From assembly GCF_000281895.1 (NCBI RefSeq), contig NZ_CM001558.1, positions 4,468,556 to 4,532,555 of the forward strand: 64,000 nucleotides of DNA, given 5' to 3'. The position numbers were made by a program, and so were the translations under genes. Numbering within the stretch: position 1 is the stretch's first letter; each line of letters opens with the position of its first letter. The notes under the pieces were generated by a model. That model did no database searches, was not told the DNA's origin, and saw only the letters and a list, made by a program, of their open reading frames with translations. Of the stretch, positions 56,599 to 64,000 are shown one piece after another. Origin of the DNA: Pseudomonas fluorescens Q2-87 (lineage in GTDB: Bacteria; Pseudomonadota; Gammaproteobacteria; Pseudomonadales; Pseudomonadaceae).

Positions 56599-57675
56599 AT
56601 GAAGCGTCGATACAGCTGGCCCCTGTGGGGGCTCGCCGCCATCGTTGCGGTGCTGGTGGCCCTGCACTTCACGCTGCCTTACCTGGTGCGCGACTACCTC
56701 AACGACAAGCTGGCCGACATGGGCGATTACCGCGGACAGGTCACCGACGTGGACTTGGCCCTCTGGCGCGGGGCCTATCGGATCAACGGCCTGAAAATCG
56801 TCAAGGTCGACGGCAAGGTCCCGGTACCGTTCGTCGATGCGCCGCTGGTCGATCTGTCGGTCAGTTGGCACTCGCTGTGGTACGACCATGCGGTGGTGGC
56901 CGAAGCGGAGTTCGCCCGCCCCGAAGTAAATTTCGTCGACGGCGGGACCAATCGACAGGACTCCCAGACCGGCCAGGGCACCAACTGGCGCGAGCAACTG
57001 AGCAAATTGCTGCCGATCACGTTCAACGAAGTGCGGATCAGGGACGGCAAGCTCACCTTCCGCAACTTCAACTCCAAGCCACCGGTCAATCTGCGAGCCA
57101 CGGACGTCGACGCCAGCTTCTACAACCTGACCAACGTCGTCGACACCGAAGGCAAGCGCGACGCCCGCTTCGAGGGCAAGGCCCTGGTGGCCGAACACGC
57201 GCCGCTTGAAGTGCAAGCCACCTTCGACCCGCTGAGCAATTTCGAGGATTTCGACTTCCGTCTGCGGGCCCGGAACATCGAACTCAAGCGTCTGAACGAT
57301 TTCGCCGCGGCCTACGGCAAATTCGATTTCAATGCCGGCCACGGCGACGTGGTAATCGAGGCCCAGGCCGATAACGCCAAGCTCAGCGGCTATATCAAGC
57401 CATTGTTGCGGGACGTGGATGTATTCGACTGGCAGCAGGATGTGGAAAACAAAAACAAGAACATCTTCCGTTCGGTCTGGGAAGCCTTGGTAGGGGCGGG
57501 CGAAACGGCCTTGAAGAACCAGCGCAAGAACCAGTTCGCAACCCGGGTGGAGCTCAGCGGCAACGTTCATCAGCAGGACATCAGCGCCTTCGAAGCCTTT
57601 TTGCAAATCCTGCGCAACGGTTTCGTCCAGGCGTTCAACGCTCGCTACGAGCAGCCAGCGCCCTCCAACGACTAG
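56599..57675 (+). CDS. AsmA/DUF748-like envelope protein
   Basis: A 358-residue protein with one N-terminal membrane helix (SWPLWGLAAIVAVLVALHF) and a periplasmic part of repeated short beta segments: GQVTDVDLALWRGAYRINGL, LTFRNFNSKPPVNLRATDVD and FDFNAGHGDVVIEAQADNAK. This resembles DUF748/AsmA proteins, which form long beta bridges in the envelope for lipid transport, but it is far shorter than the classical members. Function is inferred from this resemblance. Convergent with the HTH gene, with 4 overlapping bases. Confidence 0.75.
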   Translation: MKRRYSWPLWGLAAIVAVLVALHFTLPYLVRDYLNDKLADMGDYRGQVTDVDLALWRGAYRINGLKIVKVDGKVPVPFVDAPLVDLSVSWHSLWYDHAVVAEAEFARPEVNFVDGGTNRQDSQTGQGTNWREQLSKLLPITFNEVRIRDGKLTFRNFNSKPPVNLRATDVDASFYNLTNVVDTEGKRDARFEGKALVAEHAPLEVQATFDPLSNFEDFDFRLRARNIELKRLNDFAAAYGKFDFNAGHGDVVIEAQADNAKLSGYIKPLLRDVDVFDWQQDVENKNKNIFRSVWEALVGAGETALKNQRKNQFATRVELSGNVHQQDISAFEAFLQILRNGFVQAFNARYEQPAPSND

Positions 57676-58163
57676 GACTTGCGTGTGACAGTAGAGCTGC
57701 CGGCCGACTCCGCCGCCGCTATTGCCGTTCCACGCTGCAGCGAGTCCCAACCCAGGCACGCGAGGGCCAGCGAACGCGGTACCGCCTCACGCCCGCTGCT
57801 GTAGCGACTGATACTACGAGCACTGACCCCAAGGGCTTCGGCCGCTTTGTTCAGCGGCAGGCCGGTACGGGCGCGCCAACTGATGAAGATGCGGGTATTT
57901 TCATCCACGGCGTTTTGCGCCAGCGAGTCCAGGTACAACGTATCGGCACCGATCTGGATATCCAGTTCGGGCCATTCCACGCTCCAGCCATCGTCGCCCA
58001 AGGTCGCACCGCCAAACGCCTCCTCTTCAAGCAACGGGCGCAAGCCTGGGTAACGTTGCACATCGACGCTCAGGTCCAGCGTCAATTCTTGTCCGTTGAT
58101 GAACGTCAGTTCGAGACTGAACGGCAATAAAACCTGCACGGCCGAGAGCCGCGGTCGTTTCAT
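57672..58163 (-). CDS. DUF2442 domain protein with C-terminal helix-turn-helix
   Basis: Encodes 163 residues from ATG 58163. This start is preferred over one six codons upstream because it overlaps the reconstructed stop of the preceding DUF4160 gene (ATGA). The N-terminal part (RPRLSAVQVLLPFSLELTFI and LTLDLSVDVQRYPGLRPLLE) is DUF2442; the C-terminal part (LPLNKAAEALGVSARSISRY) is a Cro-like HTH. A protein with a partner-binding domain plus HTH looks like an antitoxin-repressor. The palindrome at 58401-58423 is the probable operator. These roles are inference. Confidence 0.82.
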   Translation of the reverse strand: MKRPRLSAVQVLLPFSLELTFINGQELTLDLSVDVQRYPGLRPLLEEEAFGGATLGDDGWSVEWPELDIQIGADTLYLDSLAQNAVDENTRIFISWRARTGLPLNKAAEALGVSARSISRYSSGREAVPRSLALACLGWDSLQRGTAIAAAESAGSSTVTRKS

Positions 58164-58392
58164 CGATAGCATCGTTGCCAATCCTCCAACAATTTTGCAC
58201 CTGATGGGCCCTGACCCAGTCCAGTGCTTCTTTGATGATCAACGGCGGCGCCCGACCCACCATCACTTCGACGGTTTCCAGGCTCAGGATCACGTCCAAT
58301 CCGCCGCCGGTGAGGTGGACATGGGGCGGTGGGTGATCCCTTTCGCGCAGTTGAATGCGGTACGTATTTTTGAATCGATATTTAGTTGTCAT
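58160..58392 (-). pseudogene. DUF4160 protein gene with a one-base frameshift
   Basis: From ATG 58392 the frame gives MTTKYRFKNTYRIQLRERDH, PPPHVHLTGGGLDVILSLET, and then EALDWVRAHQV, all DUF4160-like. It continues into a tail that overlaps the next gene and does not fit the family. Shifting frame just after VRAHQ (about 58199) gives AKLLEDWQRCYR and a stop at 58160, exactly the expected C-terminus and an ATGA junction. A single G lost from a GTGGCA-like sequence would explain it. Without correction the product would be 121 residues with an abnormal end. Confidence 0.72.
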
Positions 58393-58400
58393 GCGTCAAA

Positions 58401-58423
58401 CATATCGCCAAATTGGCGATATG
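58401..58423. promoter_or_regulatory. 23-base palindrome upstream of the DUF4160/DUF2442 pair
   Basis: CATATCGCCA AAT TGGCGATATG: perfect 10-base arms with a 3-base centre, 8 bases upstream of the DUF4160 start. The best candidate ligand is the HTH protein encoded by the second gene, an autoregulated operon design. Confidence 0.65.
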
Positions 58424-58592
58424 CAATACTGGCAAGCAGCCGAGACTGAGTCAACATGTGACGCTCCATTCAGAGACTGAATACGGCGTCTACGTTCACA
58501 GTCGGCGGGACCTCGCGTTATAGTCGGGGCATGTCATTTATTTCGTGCGCCCTGCCCCGCCAGGCCGTCGACCCCGCTCGAGGAAACTGCAG

Positions 58593-59438
58593 ATGAAGTT
58601 CGAAGGCACCAGCGCCTACGTGGCCACCGATGATCTGAAACTGGCCGTGAATGCCGCTATCACCCTGGAGCGGCCGTTGCTGGTCAAGGGAGAGCCGGGC
58701 ACTGGCAAGACCATGTTGGCCGAACAACTGGCCGAGTCCTTCGGCGCGCGACTGATCACTTGGCATATCAAGTCCACCACCAAGGCCCACCAGGGTTTGT
58801 ATGAGTACGACGCGGTCAGCCGCCTGCGCGATTCCCAGCTGGGCGTGGACAAGGTCCATGACGTGCGCAACTACTTGAAGAAGGGCAAGCTCTGGGAAGC
58901 CTTCGAGTCCGAGGAGCGGGTGATTCTGCTGATCGACGAGATCGACAAGGCCGACATCGAGTTCCCCAACGACCTGCTGCAAGAACTCGACAAGATGGAG
59001 TTCTACGTTTATGAGACCGATGAAACCATCAAGGCCAAGCAGCGACCGATCATCATCATTACCTCCAACAACGAAAAAGAACTGCCGGACGCATTCCTGC
59101 GCCGCTGCTTCTTCCACTACATCGCCTTCCCCGACCGCGTCACCCTGCAGAAAATCGTCGACGTGCACTATCCGGACATCAAGAAAGACCTGGTCAGCGA
59201 AGCGCTGGACGTGTTCTTCGACGTGCGCAAGGTACCGGGCCTGAAGAAAAAACCTTCCACTTCCGAACTGGTGGACTGGCTCAAGCTGTTGATGGCCGAC
59301 AACATCGGCGAAGCGGTGTTGCGCGAACGTGATCCGACCAAAGCCATCCCGCCATTGGCCGGTGCCCTGGTAAAGAACGAACAGGATGTGCAATTGCTCG
59401 AGCGCCTGGCGTTCATGAGCCGTCGCGGCACGCGCTGA
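58593..59438 (+). CDS. MoxR-family AAA+ ATPase
   Basis: Encodes 281 residues from ATG 58593, with GAGGAAAC upstream. Walker A is GEPGTGKTMLAEQL (33-40 core), Walker B is VILLIDEIDKADIEF, and sensor 1 is PIIIITSNNEKELPDAFLRR. This is the short MoxR branch that pairs with a VWA protein to remodel or insert cofactors in large complexes. The partner gene follows 33 bases downstream in the same direction. The substrate complex is unknown. Confidence 0.92.
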   Translation: MKFEGTSAYVATDDLKLAVNAAITLERPLLVKGEPGTGKTMLAEQLAESFGARLITWHIKSTTKAHQGLYEYDAVSRLRDSQLGVDKVHDVRNYLKKGKLWEAFESEERVILLIDEIDKADIEFPNDLLQELDKMEFYVYETDETIKAKQRPIIIITSNNEKELPDAFLRRCFFHYIAFPDRVTLQKIVDVHYPDIKKDLVSEALDVFFDVRKVPGLKKKPSTSELVDWLKLLMADNIGEAVLRERDPTKAIPPLAGALVKNEQDVQLLERLAFMSRRGTR

Positions 59439-59471
59439 TCCTCTTCGTTAACAAGAGCGAGGGCGATTGCC

Positions 59472-60650
59472 ATGCTGCTTAACCTGTTCAATGAGATGCG
59501 CGCCGCCAAGGTGCCCGTGTCGGTGCGCGAACTGCTGGACCTGATCAATGCGCTGAAACAGCGGGTGATCTTCGCCGACATGGACGAGTTTTATTACCTG
59601 TCCAGGGCGATCCTGGTCAAAGACGAACGGCATTTCGACAAGTTCGACCGGGCCTTCGCCGCGTATTTCAACGGCTTGGAAAAACTCGACGATCATCTCC
59701 AGGCGCTGATTCCCGAAGACTGGTTGCGTAAGGAATTCGAGCGTTCGCTGACTGACGAAGAACGGGCGCAGATCCAGTCCTTGGGCGGTCTGGACAAACT
59801 CATCGAAGAATTCAAGAAACGCCTCGAAGAACAGAAGGAACGCCACGCTGGCGGCAACAAGTGGATCGGCACTGGCGGCACGAGCCCGTTCGGCTCCGGC
59901 GGTTTCAACCCCGAGGGCATTCGTGTCGGCGACGCGGGCAAGCGTCAAGGCAAGGCCGTGAAAGTCTGGGATCAGCGCGAGTACAAGAACCTCGACGACC
60001 AAGTGGAGCTGGGCACCCGCAACATCAAGATCGCCCTGCGTCGCCTGCGCAAGTTCGCCCGCCAGGGTGCGGCTGAAGAGTTGGACATCGACGGCACCAT
60101 CGACCACACCGCCCGGGACGCAGGCCTCTTGAACATCCAGATGCGCCCGGAGCGACGCAACACCGTGAAGTTGTTGTTGCTGTTCGATATCGGCGGCTCG
60201 ATGGACGCTCACGTGAAGATCTGCGAAGAACTGTTCTCAGCCTGCAAGACCGAGTTCAAGCACCTGGAATATTTCTACTTCCACAACTTCGTCTACGAGT
60301 CGGTGTGGAAGAACAACCTGCGCCGCACCTCCGAGCGCACCTCGACCCAGGACCTGCTGCACAAGTACGGCGCCGACTACAAAGTGATTTTCATCGGTGA
60401 CGCCGCCATGGCCCCTTATGAAATCACCCAGGCCGGCGGCAGCGTCGAACACTGGAACGAAGAAGCCGGTTACGTGTGGATGCAGCGTTTCATGGAGAAG
60501 TACAAGAAGCTCATCTGGATCAATCCGTACCCCAAGGACACTTGGGGCTACACCGCTTCGACCAACATCGTGCGCGAGTTGGTGGAAGACCGGATGTTCC
60601 CGCTGACCTTGCGGGGGTTGGAGGAAGGGATGCGGTTTCTTTCCAAGTAG
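59472..60650 (+). CDS. VWA-domain (CoxE-like) partner of the MoxR ATPase
   Basis: A 392-residue protein. The N-terminal helical part (NEMRAAKVPVSVRELLDLIN and FYYLSRAILVKDERHFDKFD) is the CoxE-like region. The VWA domain starts near residue 230, with the MIDAS core LLFDIGGSMDAHVKICEELF; the usual DxSxS is DxGxS here, as in many of these partners. A Gly-rich linker (TGGTSPFGSGGFNP) lies between. It is co-transcribed with the MoxR gene and thought to act with it in complex assembly. Confidence 0.9.
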   Translation: MLLNLFNEMRAAKVPVSVRELLDLINALKQRVIFADMDEFYYLSRAILVKDERHFDKFDRAFAAYFNGLEKLDDHLQALIPEDWLRKEFERSLTDEERAQIQSLGGLDKLIEEFKKRLEEQKERHAGGNKWIGTGGTSPFGSGGFNPEGIRVGDAGKRQGKAVKVWDQREYKNLDDQVELGTRNIKIALRRLRKFARQGAAEELDIDGTIDHTARDAGLLNIQMRPERRNTVKLLLLFDIGGSMDAHVKICEELFSACKTEFKHLEYFYFHNFVYESVWKNNLRRTSERTSTQDLLHKYGADYKVIFIGDAAMAPYEITQAGGSVEHWNEEAGYVWMQRFMEKYKKLIWINPYPKDTWGYTASTNIVRELVEDRMFPLTLRGLEEGMRFLSK

Positions 60651-60673
60651 ATCTTTGTTGCCTGACAGGACCT

Positions 60674-60750
60674 CTTCGCGAGCAAGCCCGCTCCCACAGG
60701 GATCTTATGTACGACGGAGATCCAGTGTGGGAGCGAGCTTGCTCGCGAAG
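60674..60750. repeat. REPIN (type A)
   Basis: CTTCGCGAGCAAGCCCGCTC then, after a 30-base spacer, GTGGGAGCGAGCTTGCTCGC with GAAG. It sits between the convergent VWA and pxpC genes and ends 5 bases before the pxpC stop. Confidence 0.95.
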
Positions 60751-60754
60751 CTTT

Positions 60755-61675
60755 TCAGCGCTTCAAAAACACCTGCAAACACTCCACCTGCTGCCGATGC
60801 GCAACCTCCTGCACCACCGGCCGCAACCGCACCTGCGCCCCCGGCAGGCATTGCGCCAGTCGGGCCAGGGCCAGCGGTGTCAGGGCGCCCAAGCGTGGAT
60901 AACCACCGATAGTTTGCCGGTCATTGAGCAACACGATCGGCTGGCCGTCCGGTGGCACCTGCACGGCGCCCAGGGGAATGCCTTCGGAAATCATCGACGG
61001 GCCCTGGTATTCCAGCGCCGTGCCCAGCAATCGGATGCCCATGCGGTCGGCGCGGCTGTCCAGCGTCCATAGGCTGTTGAACGCATCGAACAAGCTCTGT
61101 CCCGCGAACTCGCCATTCTGCGCCCCCAGGATCAAGTCCAGCGGCGCGGTCTGTTGGAAATCCGGAATCAACCTGTGCGGCATGGGCCGCGGCGTTGCCG
61201 AGCCTGAGTAGCTCAGGTGCGCACCGCGCTCCAGCGCCCTGCCCCGGCCGTCCAGGCCACCCAGTTCCTCGCGCACCACCGTCGCCCGGCTGCCCAGCAC
61301 CGCCGGCGCATCGAATCCGCCGGGAGCGGCCAGGTAGGCCCGGGCGCCGAGCACAGGCTGGGTAAGCGCCAGGGACTGTCCTTTACGCAGGCTGAAAAAA
61401 CGCCACGAAGCGACTGGCTGGCCATCGATTCGTGCCCCCAGGTCCGCCCCGGCCAGCGCCAGCACGCAATCGTCTTCGGCCAGCACCGTAAAGCCGCCAA
61501 GGGTGATTTCCACCGCCGCCGCGCCCAAGGGATTACCGAGCATCCAGTTGGCCCAGGCCATCGATAGCCAGTCCGCGGCGCCGCCCTGGGTCACGCCCAG
61601 ATGTCTAACACCGAAACGGCCGGCGTCCTGCAACAGGCACAGCGGGGTGCTGGCCTGGATCGATAAACGGCTCAT
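60755..61675 (-). CDS. pxpC: 5-oxoprolinase subunit C (biotin-dependent carboxyltransferase family)
   Basis: A 306-residue protein of the KipA/urea amidolyase-like family. Typical segments: QDAGRFGVRHLGVTQGGAAD at the N-terminus, NPLGAAAVEITLGGFTVLAE, ARAYLAAPGGFDAPAVLGSR and the C-terminal PIVLLNDRQTIGGYPRLGAL. With PxpA and PxpB it forms the prokaryotic ATP-dependent 5-oxoprolinase that opens 5-oxoproline to glutamate. Its start overlaps the pxpB stop by 4 bases. Confidence 0.93.
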   Translation of the reverse strand: MSRLSIQASTPLCLLQDAGRFGVRHLGVTQGGAADWLSMAWANWMLGNPLGAAAVEITLGGFTVLAEDDCVLALAGADLGARIDGQPVASWRFFSLRKGQSLALTQPVLGARAYLAAPGGFDAPAVLGSRATVVREELGGLDGRGRALERGAHLSYSGSATPRPMPHRLIPDFQQTAPLDLILGAQNGEFAGQSLFDAFNSLWTLDSRADRMGIRLLGTALEYQGPSMISEGIPLGAVQVPPDGQPIVLLNDRQTIGGYPRLGALTPLALARLAQCLPGAQVRLRPVVQEVAHRQQVECLQVFLKR

Positions 61676-62376
61676 GCCTGGACCTCCAGCGGTGTGTCAT
61701 CGCCGCCCAGCGCAACGAATTCGGCATGGTCTATGGCAGCGAAACGCACGGTATCGCCAGGTTGCATCAGGCTGTAGCCGTCACGCTCGCGATCAAACAG
61801 TTTGGCCGGGGTGCGACCGATCAGGTTCCAGCCACCAGGCGACACGACCGGATACGCCGCGGTCTGACGCTCGGCAATCCCGACGCTACCTGCCGCCACG
61901 CGCTTGCGCGGCGTGCCGAGGCGCGGCGCGGCCAGCACTTCGTCGACCAGCCCCATGAAGGCGAACCCTGGCGCGAAACCCAGGGCGAACACTTGGTATT
62001 CACGCTCGCTGTGGCGGCGGATCACTTGCTCCACCGTCAACCCGCTGCGGCTCGACAGCAGGCCCAATTCTGGCCCGACACAAGGGTCGTACCACACCGG
62101 CAGTACATGGCATTGGCCGGCCATGCGGGCATCGGGTGAAAGACCATTCAATGCTTCGTGAACCAGCTCCCGAGCCTGCGAGGGCGTCAAGGCGAGCAAA
62201 TCGTAATGCACCATCAGCGTGGTATAGGACGGCACCAGGTCGATCAGATGTTCGGCGAATACGGCTCGCAAGCGCTCGCTGGCCGCGAGCATCCACGGCA
62301 TATTGGCTTCGGCGATTTCATCGAACAGGCGCACCATCAGGCAGTCCACCGCCACCACTTCCAGGCGTGGCTTCAT
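61672..62376 (-). CDS. pxpB: 5-oxoprolinase subunit B (KipI-like)
   Basis: A 234-residue allophanate hydrolase subunit 1-type protein. Hallmarks: [20 protein letters not shown], the [20 protein letters not shown] block with [20 protein letters not shown] and [20 protein letters not shown]. Overlaps of 4 bases on both sides show a tightly coupled operon with pxpA and pxpC. Confidence 0.94.
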   Translation of the reverse strand: MKPRLEVVAVDCLMVRLFDEIAEANMPWMLAASERLRAVFAEHLIDLVPSYTTLMVHYDLLALTPSQARELVHEALNGLSPDARMAGQCHVLPVWYDPCVGPELGLLSSRSGLTVEQVIRRHSEREYQVFALGFAPGFAFMGLVDEVLAAPRLGTPRKRVAAGSVGIAERQTAAYPVVSPGGWNLIGRTPAKLFDRERDGYSLMQPGDTVRFAAIDHAEFVALGGDDTPLEVQA

Positions 62377-63125
62377 GGCGCGCTCTGCCGGTCCAGGGCT
62401 TCGCGAATACGTTGCACCGCGGCCACGGAACTGGCGTTGTCACCGTGCACGCACAAGGTGTTGGCCCTCAGGTGCAATGCGCTGCCGTCATTGGCGGTCA
62501 GCGCATCGCCGCGAGCGATGGTCAGGGCTTGCTCGATGATGACCGCCGGATCGTGGTGTACCGCACCCGGCGTTTGTCGCGACACCAGATGACCGGCACT
62601 GTCATAGGCACGATCGGCGAAGGCTTCGAACCACAGGGTCAAGCCGTATTCATCGCCCAAGGCCTGGGCTGCGCCGTTGTCCCGGGTCGCCATGAGCATC
62701 AAGGGCAGCGACGAGTCGTAGGCGGCCACCGCCTGGATCACCGCGCGCAGTTGCGCCGGGTTGGCCATCATGTCGTTGTACATCGCCCCGTGGGGCTTGA
62801 CGTAGCTGACCCGTCCGCCCTGGGCCCGGCAGATGCCGTCGAGCGCGCCGATCTGGTAATGCAACAGGTCCTGCAGTTCCTGGGCGCCATAGGCCATGGA
62901 ACGGCGGCCGAAACCTGCCAGGTCCTGATAGGCCGGGTGCGCCCCGATCCGCACGCCATGGCCCAGGGCCAGGCTGACAGTCTTGCGCATGATGCTTGGG
63001 TCGCCGGCGTGGAAGCCACAGGCGATGTTGGCGCAATCGATGAAGGGCATCACCTCGGCGTCCAGACCCATGGTCCAGTTGCCGAAGCTTTCGCCGATGT
63101 CGCAGTTCAATAGCAGGCGGTTCAC
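62373..63125 (-). CDS. pxpA: 5-oxoprolinase subunit A (LamB/YcsF family)
   Basis: A 250-residue TIM-barrel-like protein of the LamB/YcsF family. Segments: [60 protein letters not shown] and [20 protein letters not shown] with metal-binding-type His and Asp residues. It is the catalytic-core partner of PxpBC. First gene of the pxp trio, 63 bases after the MFS transporter on the same strand. Confidence 0.95.
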   Translation of the reverse strand: MNRLLLNCDIGESFGNWTMGLDAEVMPFIDCANIACGFHAGDPSIMRKTVSLALGHGVRIGAHPAYQDLAGFGRRSMAYGAQELQDLLHYQIGALDGICRAQGGRVSYVKPHGAMYNDMMANPAQLRAVIQAVAAYDSSLPLMLMATRDNGAAQALGDEYGLTLWFEAFADRAYDSAGHLVSRQTPGAVHHDPAVIIEQALTIARGDALTANDGSALHLRANTLCVHGDNASSVAAVQRIREALDRQSAP

Positions 63126-63188
63126 GGTGAACGCTCCTGTAGGATCTTTTTTATTTAACAGCGGGACAACAGCCTCGCCGCTTATCGG

Positions 63189-64000
63189 TTATTCGGCTTC
63201 CAACTGCTTGCCTTGGGTTTCCGGCAGGCTCAGGGCCGCCAGGATCACCACGCCGTAAGACACCGCGGCGAAGGCGCCGATGCCCACGCTCAGTGGTACT
63301 TTCTGGCTCAGCAGGCCGATCAACAGCGGGAACAGTGCCGCCACCGCCCGGCCAATGTTGTAGCAGAAGCCCTGCCCCGACCCGCGGATCCGCGTAGGGA
63401 ACAGTTCGGTAAGGAACGAGCCCATGCCGCTGAACATCCCAGACGCGAAGAACCCCAGGGGAAAGCCCAGCCAGAGCATCACGTTATTGCTCACCGGCAC
63501 TTGGGTGTACAGCAGCACAATAGTGAACGAGCCGACAGCGAACAGGACGAAATTTTTCTTACGCCCGAGGATGTCCGACAGATACGCACTGATGACGTAA
63601 CCGACGTAGGAACCGACGATCACCATTGCCAGGTATCCGCCGGTGCTCAATACGCTCAAGCCGCGCTCATTTTTCAGGAACGTCGGCAACCACGAGGTAA
63701 TCGCGTAATAACCACCCAGGGCACCGGTAGTCAGCAGCGAGGCGCGGATGGTGGTGAAGAGAATGCCGGGAGCGAAAATTTCATAGAACTTGGCCGGGTT
63801 GCTTGGCGTTTGCCGGGCCTTGGCCTGGTTATAGACTTCCGGATCCTTGACCAGCCGACGGACGAAAATCACGAATATCGCTGGGACGATGCCGAGGATG
63901 AACAAGGCGCGCCAGGCGTCTTCCGGCGGTAGCACCGAGAACAACAACGCATACAGGATCGCCGTCATGCCCCAGCCCAGCGCCCAACCCGACTGCACCA
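63189..64000 (-). CDS. MFS transporter, C-terminal part
   Basis: Partial: the N-terminus lies beyond base 64000. About 270 residues are visible with eight hydrophobic segments (GWALGWGMTAILYALLFSVL, WRALFILGIVPAIFVIFVRR, the loop RRLVKDPEVYNQAKARQTPS, then FVLFAVGSFTIVLLYTQV and GFPLGFFASGMFSGMGSFLT). ELFPTRIRGSGQGFCYNIGR is a classic metabolite:H+ symporter motif of the major facilitator superfamily. Position ahead of pxpABC suggests uptake of 5-oxoproline or a related carboxylate, an inference from neighbours. Confidence 0.9.
   Translation of the reverse strand, partial: VQSGWALGWGMTAILYALLFSVLPPEDAWRALFILGIVPAIFVIFVRRLVKDPEVYNQAKARQTPSNPAKFYEIFAPGILFTTIRASLLTTGALGGYYAITSWLPTFLKNERGLSVLSTGGYLAMVIVGSYVGYVISAYLSDILGRKKNFVLFAVGSFTIVLLYTQVPVSNNVMLWLGFPLGFFASGMFSGMGSFLTELFPTRIRGSGQGFCYNIGRAVAALFPLLIGLLSQKVPLSVGIGAFAAVSYGVVILAALSLPETQGKQLEAE

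Overview
The window looks like a chromosomal segment of a fluorescent-group Pseudomonas. It is GC-rich and carries a typical Pseudomonas gene set: an aceK-type kinase/phosphatase, hrpA, aqpZ, cysK, lpxO, an OprP/OprO-type porin, azoR, pxpABC and a CvfB-like S1 protein. Twelve REP/REPIN palindromes of two families (GTGGGAGCGGGCTTGCTCGCGAA and GTGGCGAGGGAGCTTGCTCCCGCT) sit between genes. Species cannot be fixed from sequence reading alone.

Layout. 1-4300: the start of a CvfB-like gene, a small conserved protein, a TorF-type outer-membrane protein, a DUF6279 lipoprotein, a DUF2513-type regulator and a DUF899 thioredoxin-like protein. 4500-6650: a patch of toxin-antitoxin genes in mixed condition. 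It holds an intact higBA pair, an intact brnA beside a frameshifted brnT remnant, a DUF3077 gene bracketed by GGCGACC hairpins, and a decayed antidote gene. 6650-28200: a contact-dependent inhibition (CDI/FhaB two-partner secretion) island on the minus strand. In transcription order it has cdiB (interrupted by a TAA codon), a 4411-residue cdiA, its overlapping immunity gene, an IS4-type transposase, a REP-associated tyrosine transposase (RAYT) element, an orphan VENN-type CdiA C-terminal module with its own candidate immunity gene, a small lipoprotein gene split by tandem RAYT copies, and two unassigned genes. 28450-40570: housekeeping genes (DEAD-box helicase, YbdG-type channel, transporters, azoreductase, LysR regulator, hydrolase, cyclophilin, ABC exporter, aquaporin, FemAB-like acyltransferase). 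40740-43330: a short orphan RHS protein and a phosphate-type porin with a candidate PHO box. 43550-57680: ECF sigma/anti-sigma pair, KAS III, hrpA, aceK, two EamA exporters, lpxO, cysK and an AsmA/DUF748-like protein. 57670-58425: a DUF4160/DUF2442-HTH pair with a frameshift in the first gene and a strong 23-bp palindrome upstream. 58590-60650: a MoxR ATPase with its VWA partner. 60755-64000: a pxpA-pxpB-pxpC 5-oxoproline operon behind an MFS transporter that runs off the window.

How it fits together. The CDI island is the accessory part. It shows successive layers: a complete exoprotein/immunity pair, a second foreign toxin/immunity module downstream, and repeated RAYT insertions that cut genes. 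It also has a nonsense codon in the transporter that should block export unless suppressed. A roughly 95-bp imperfect direct repeat (5664-5759 and 28296-28390) brackets the island, and REP elements are absent between about 5.9 and 31.7 kb. The rest is ordinary core genome in which REPINs sit mainly at gene ends.
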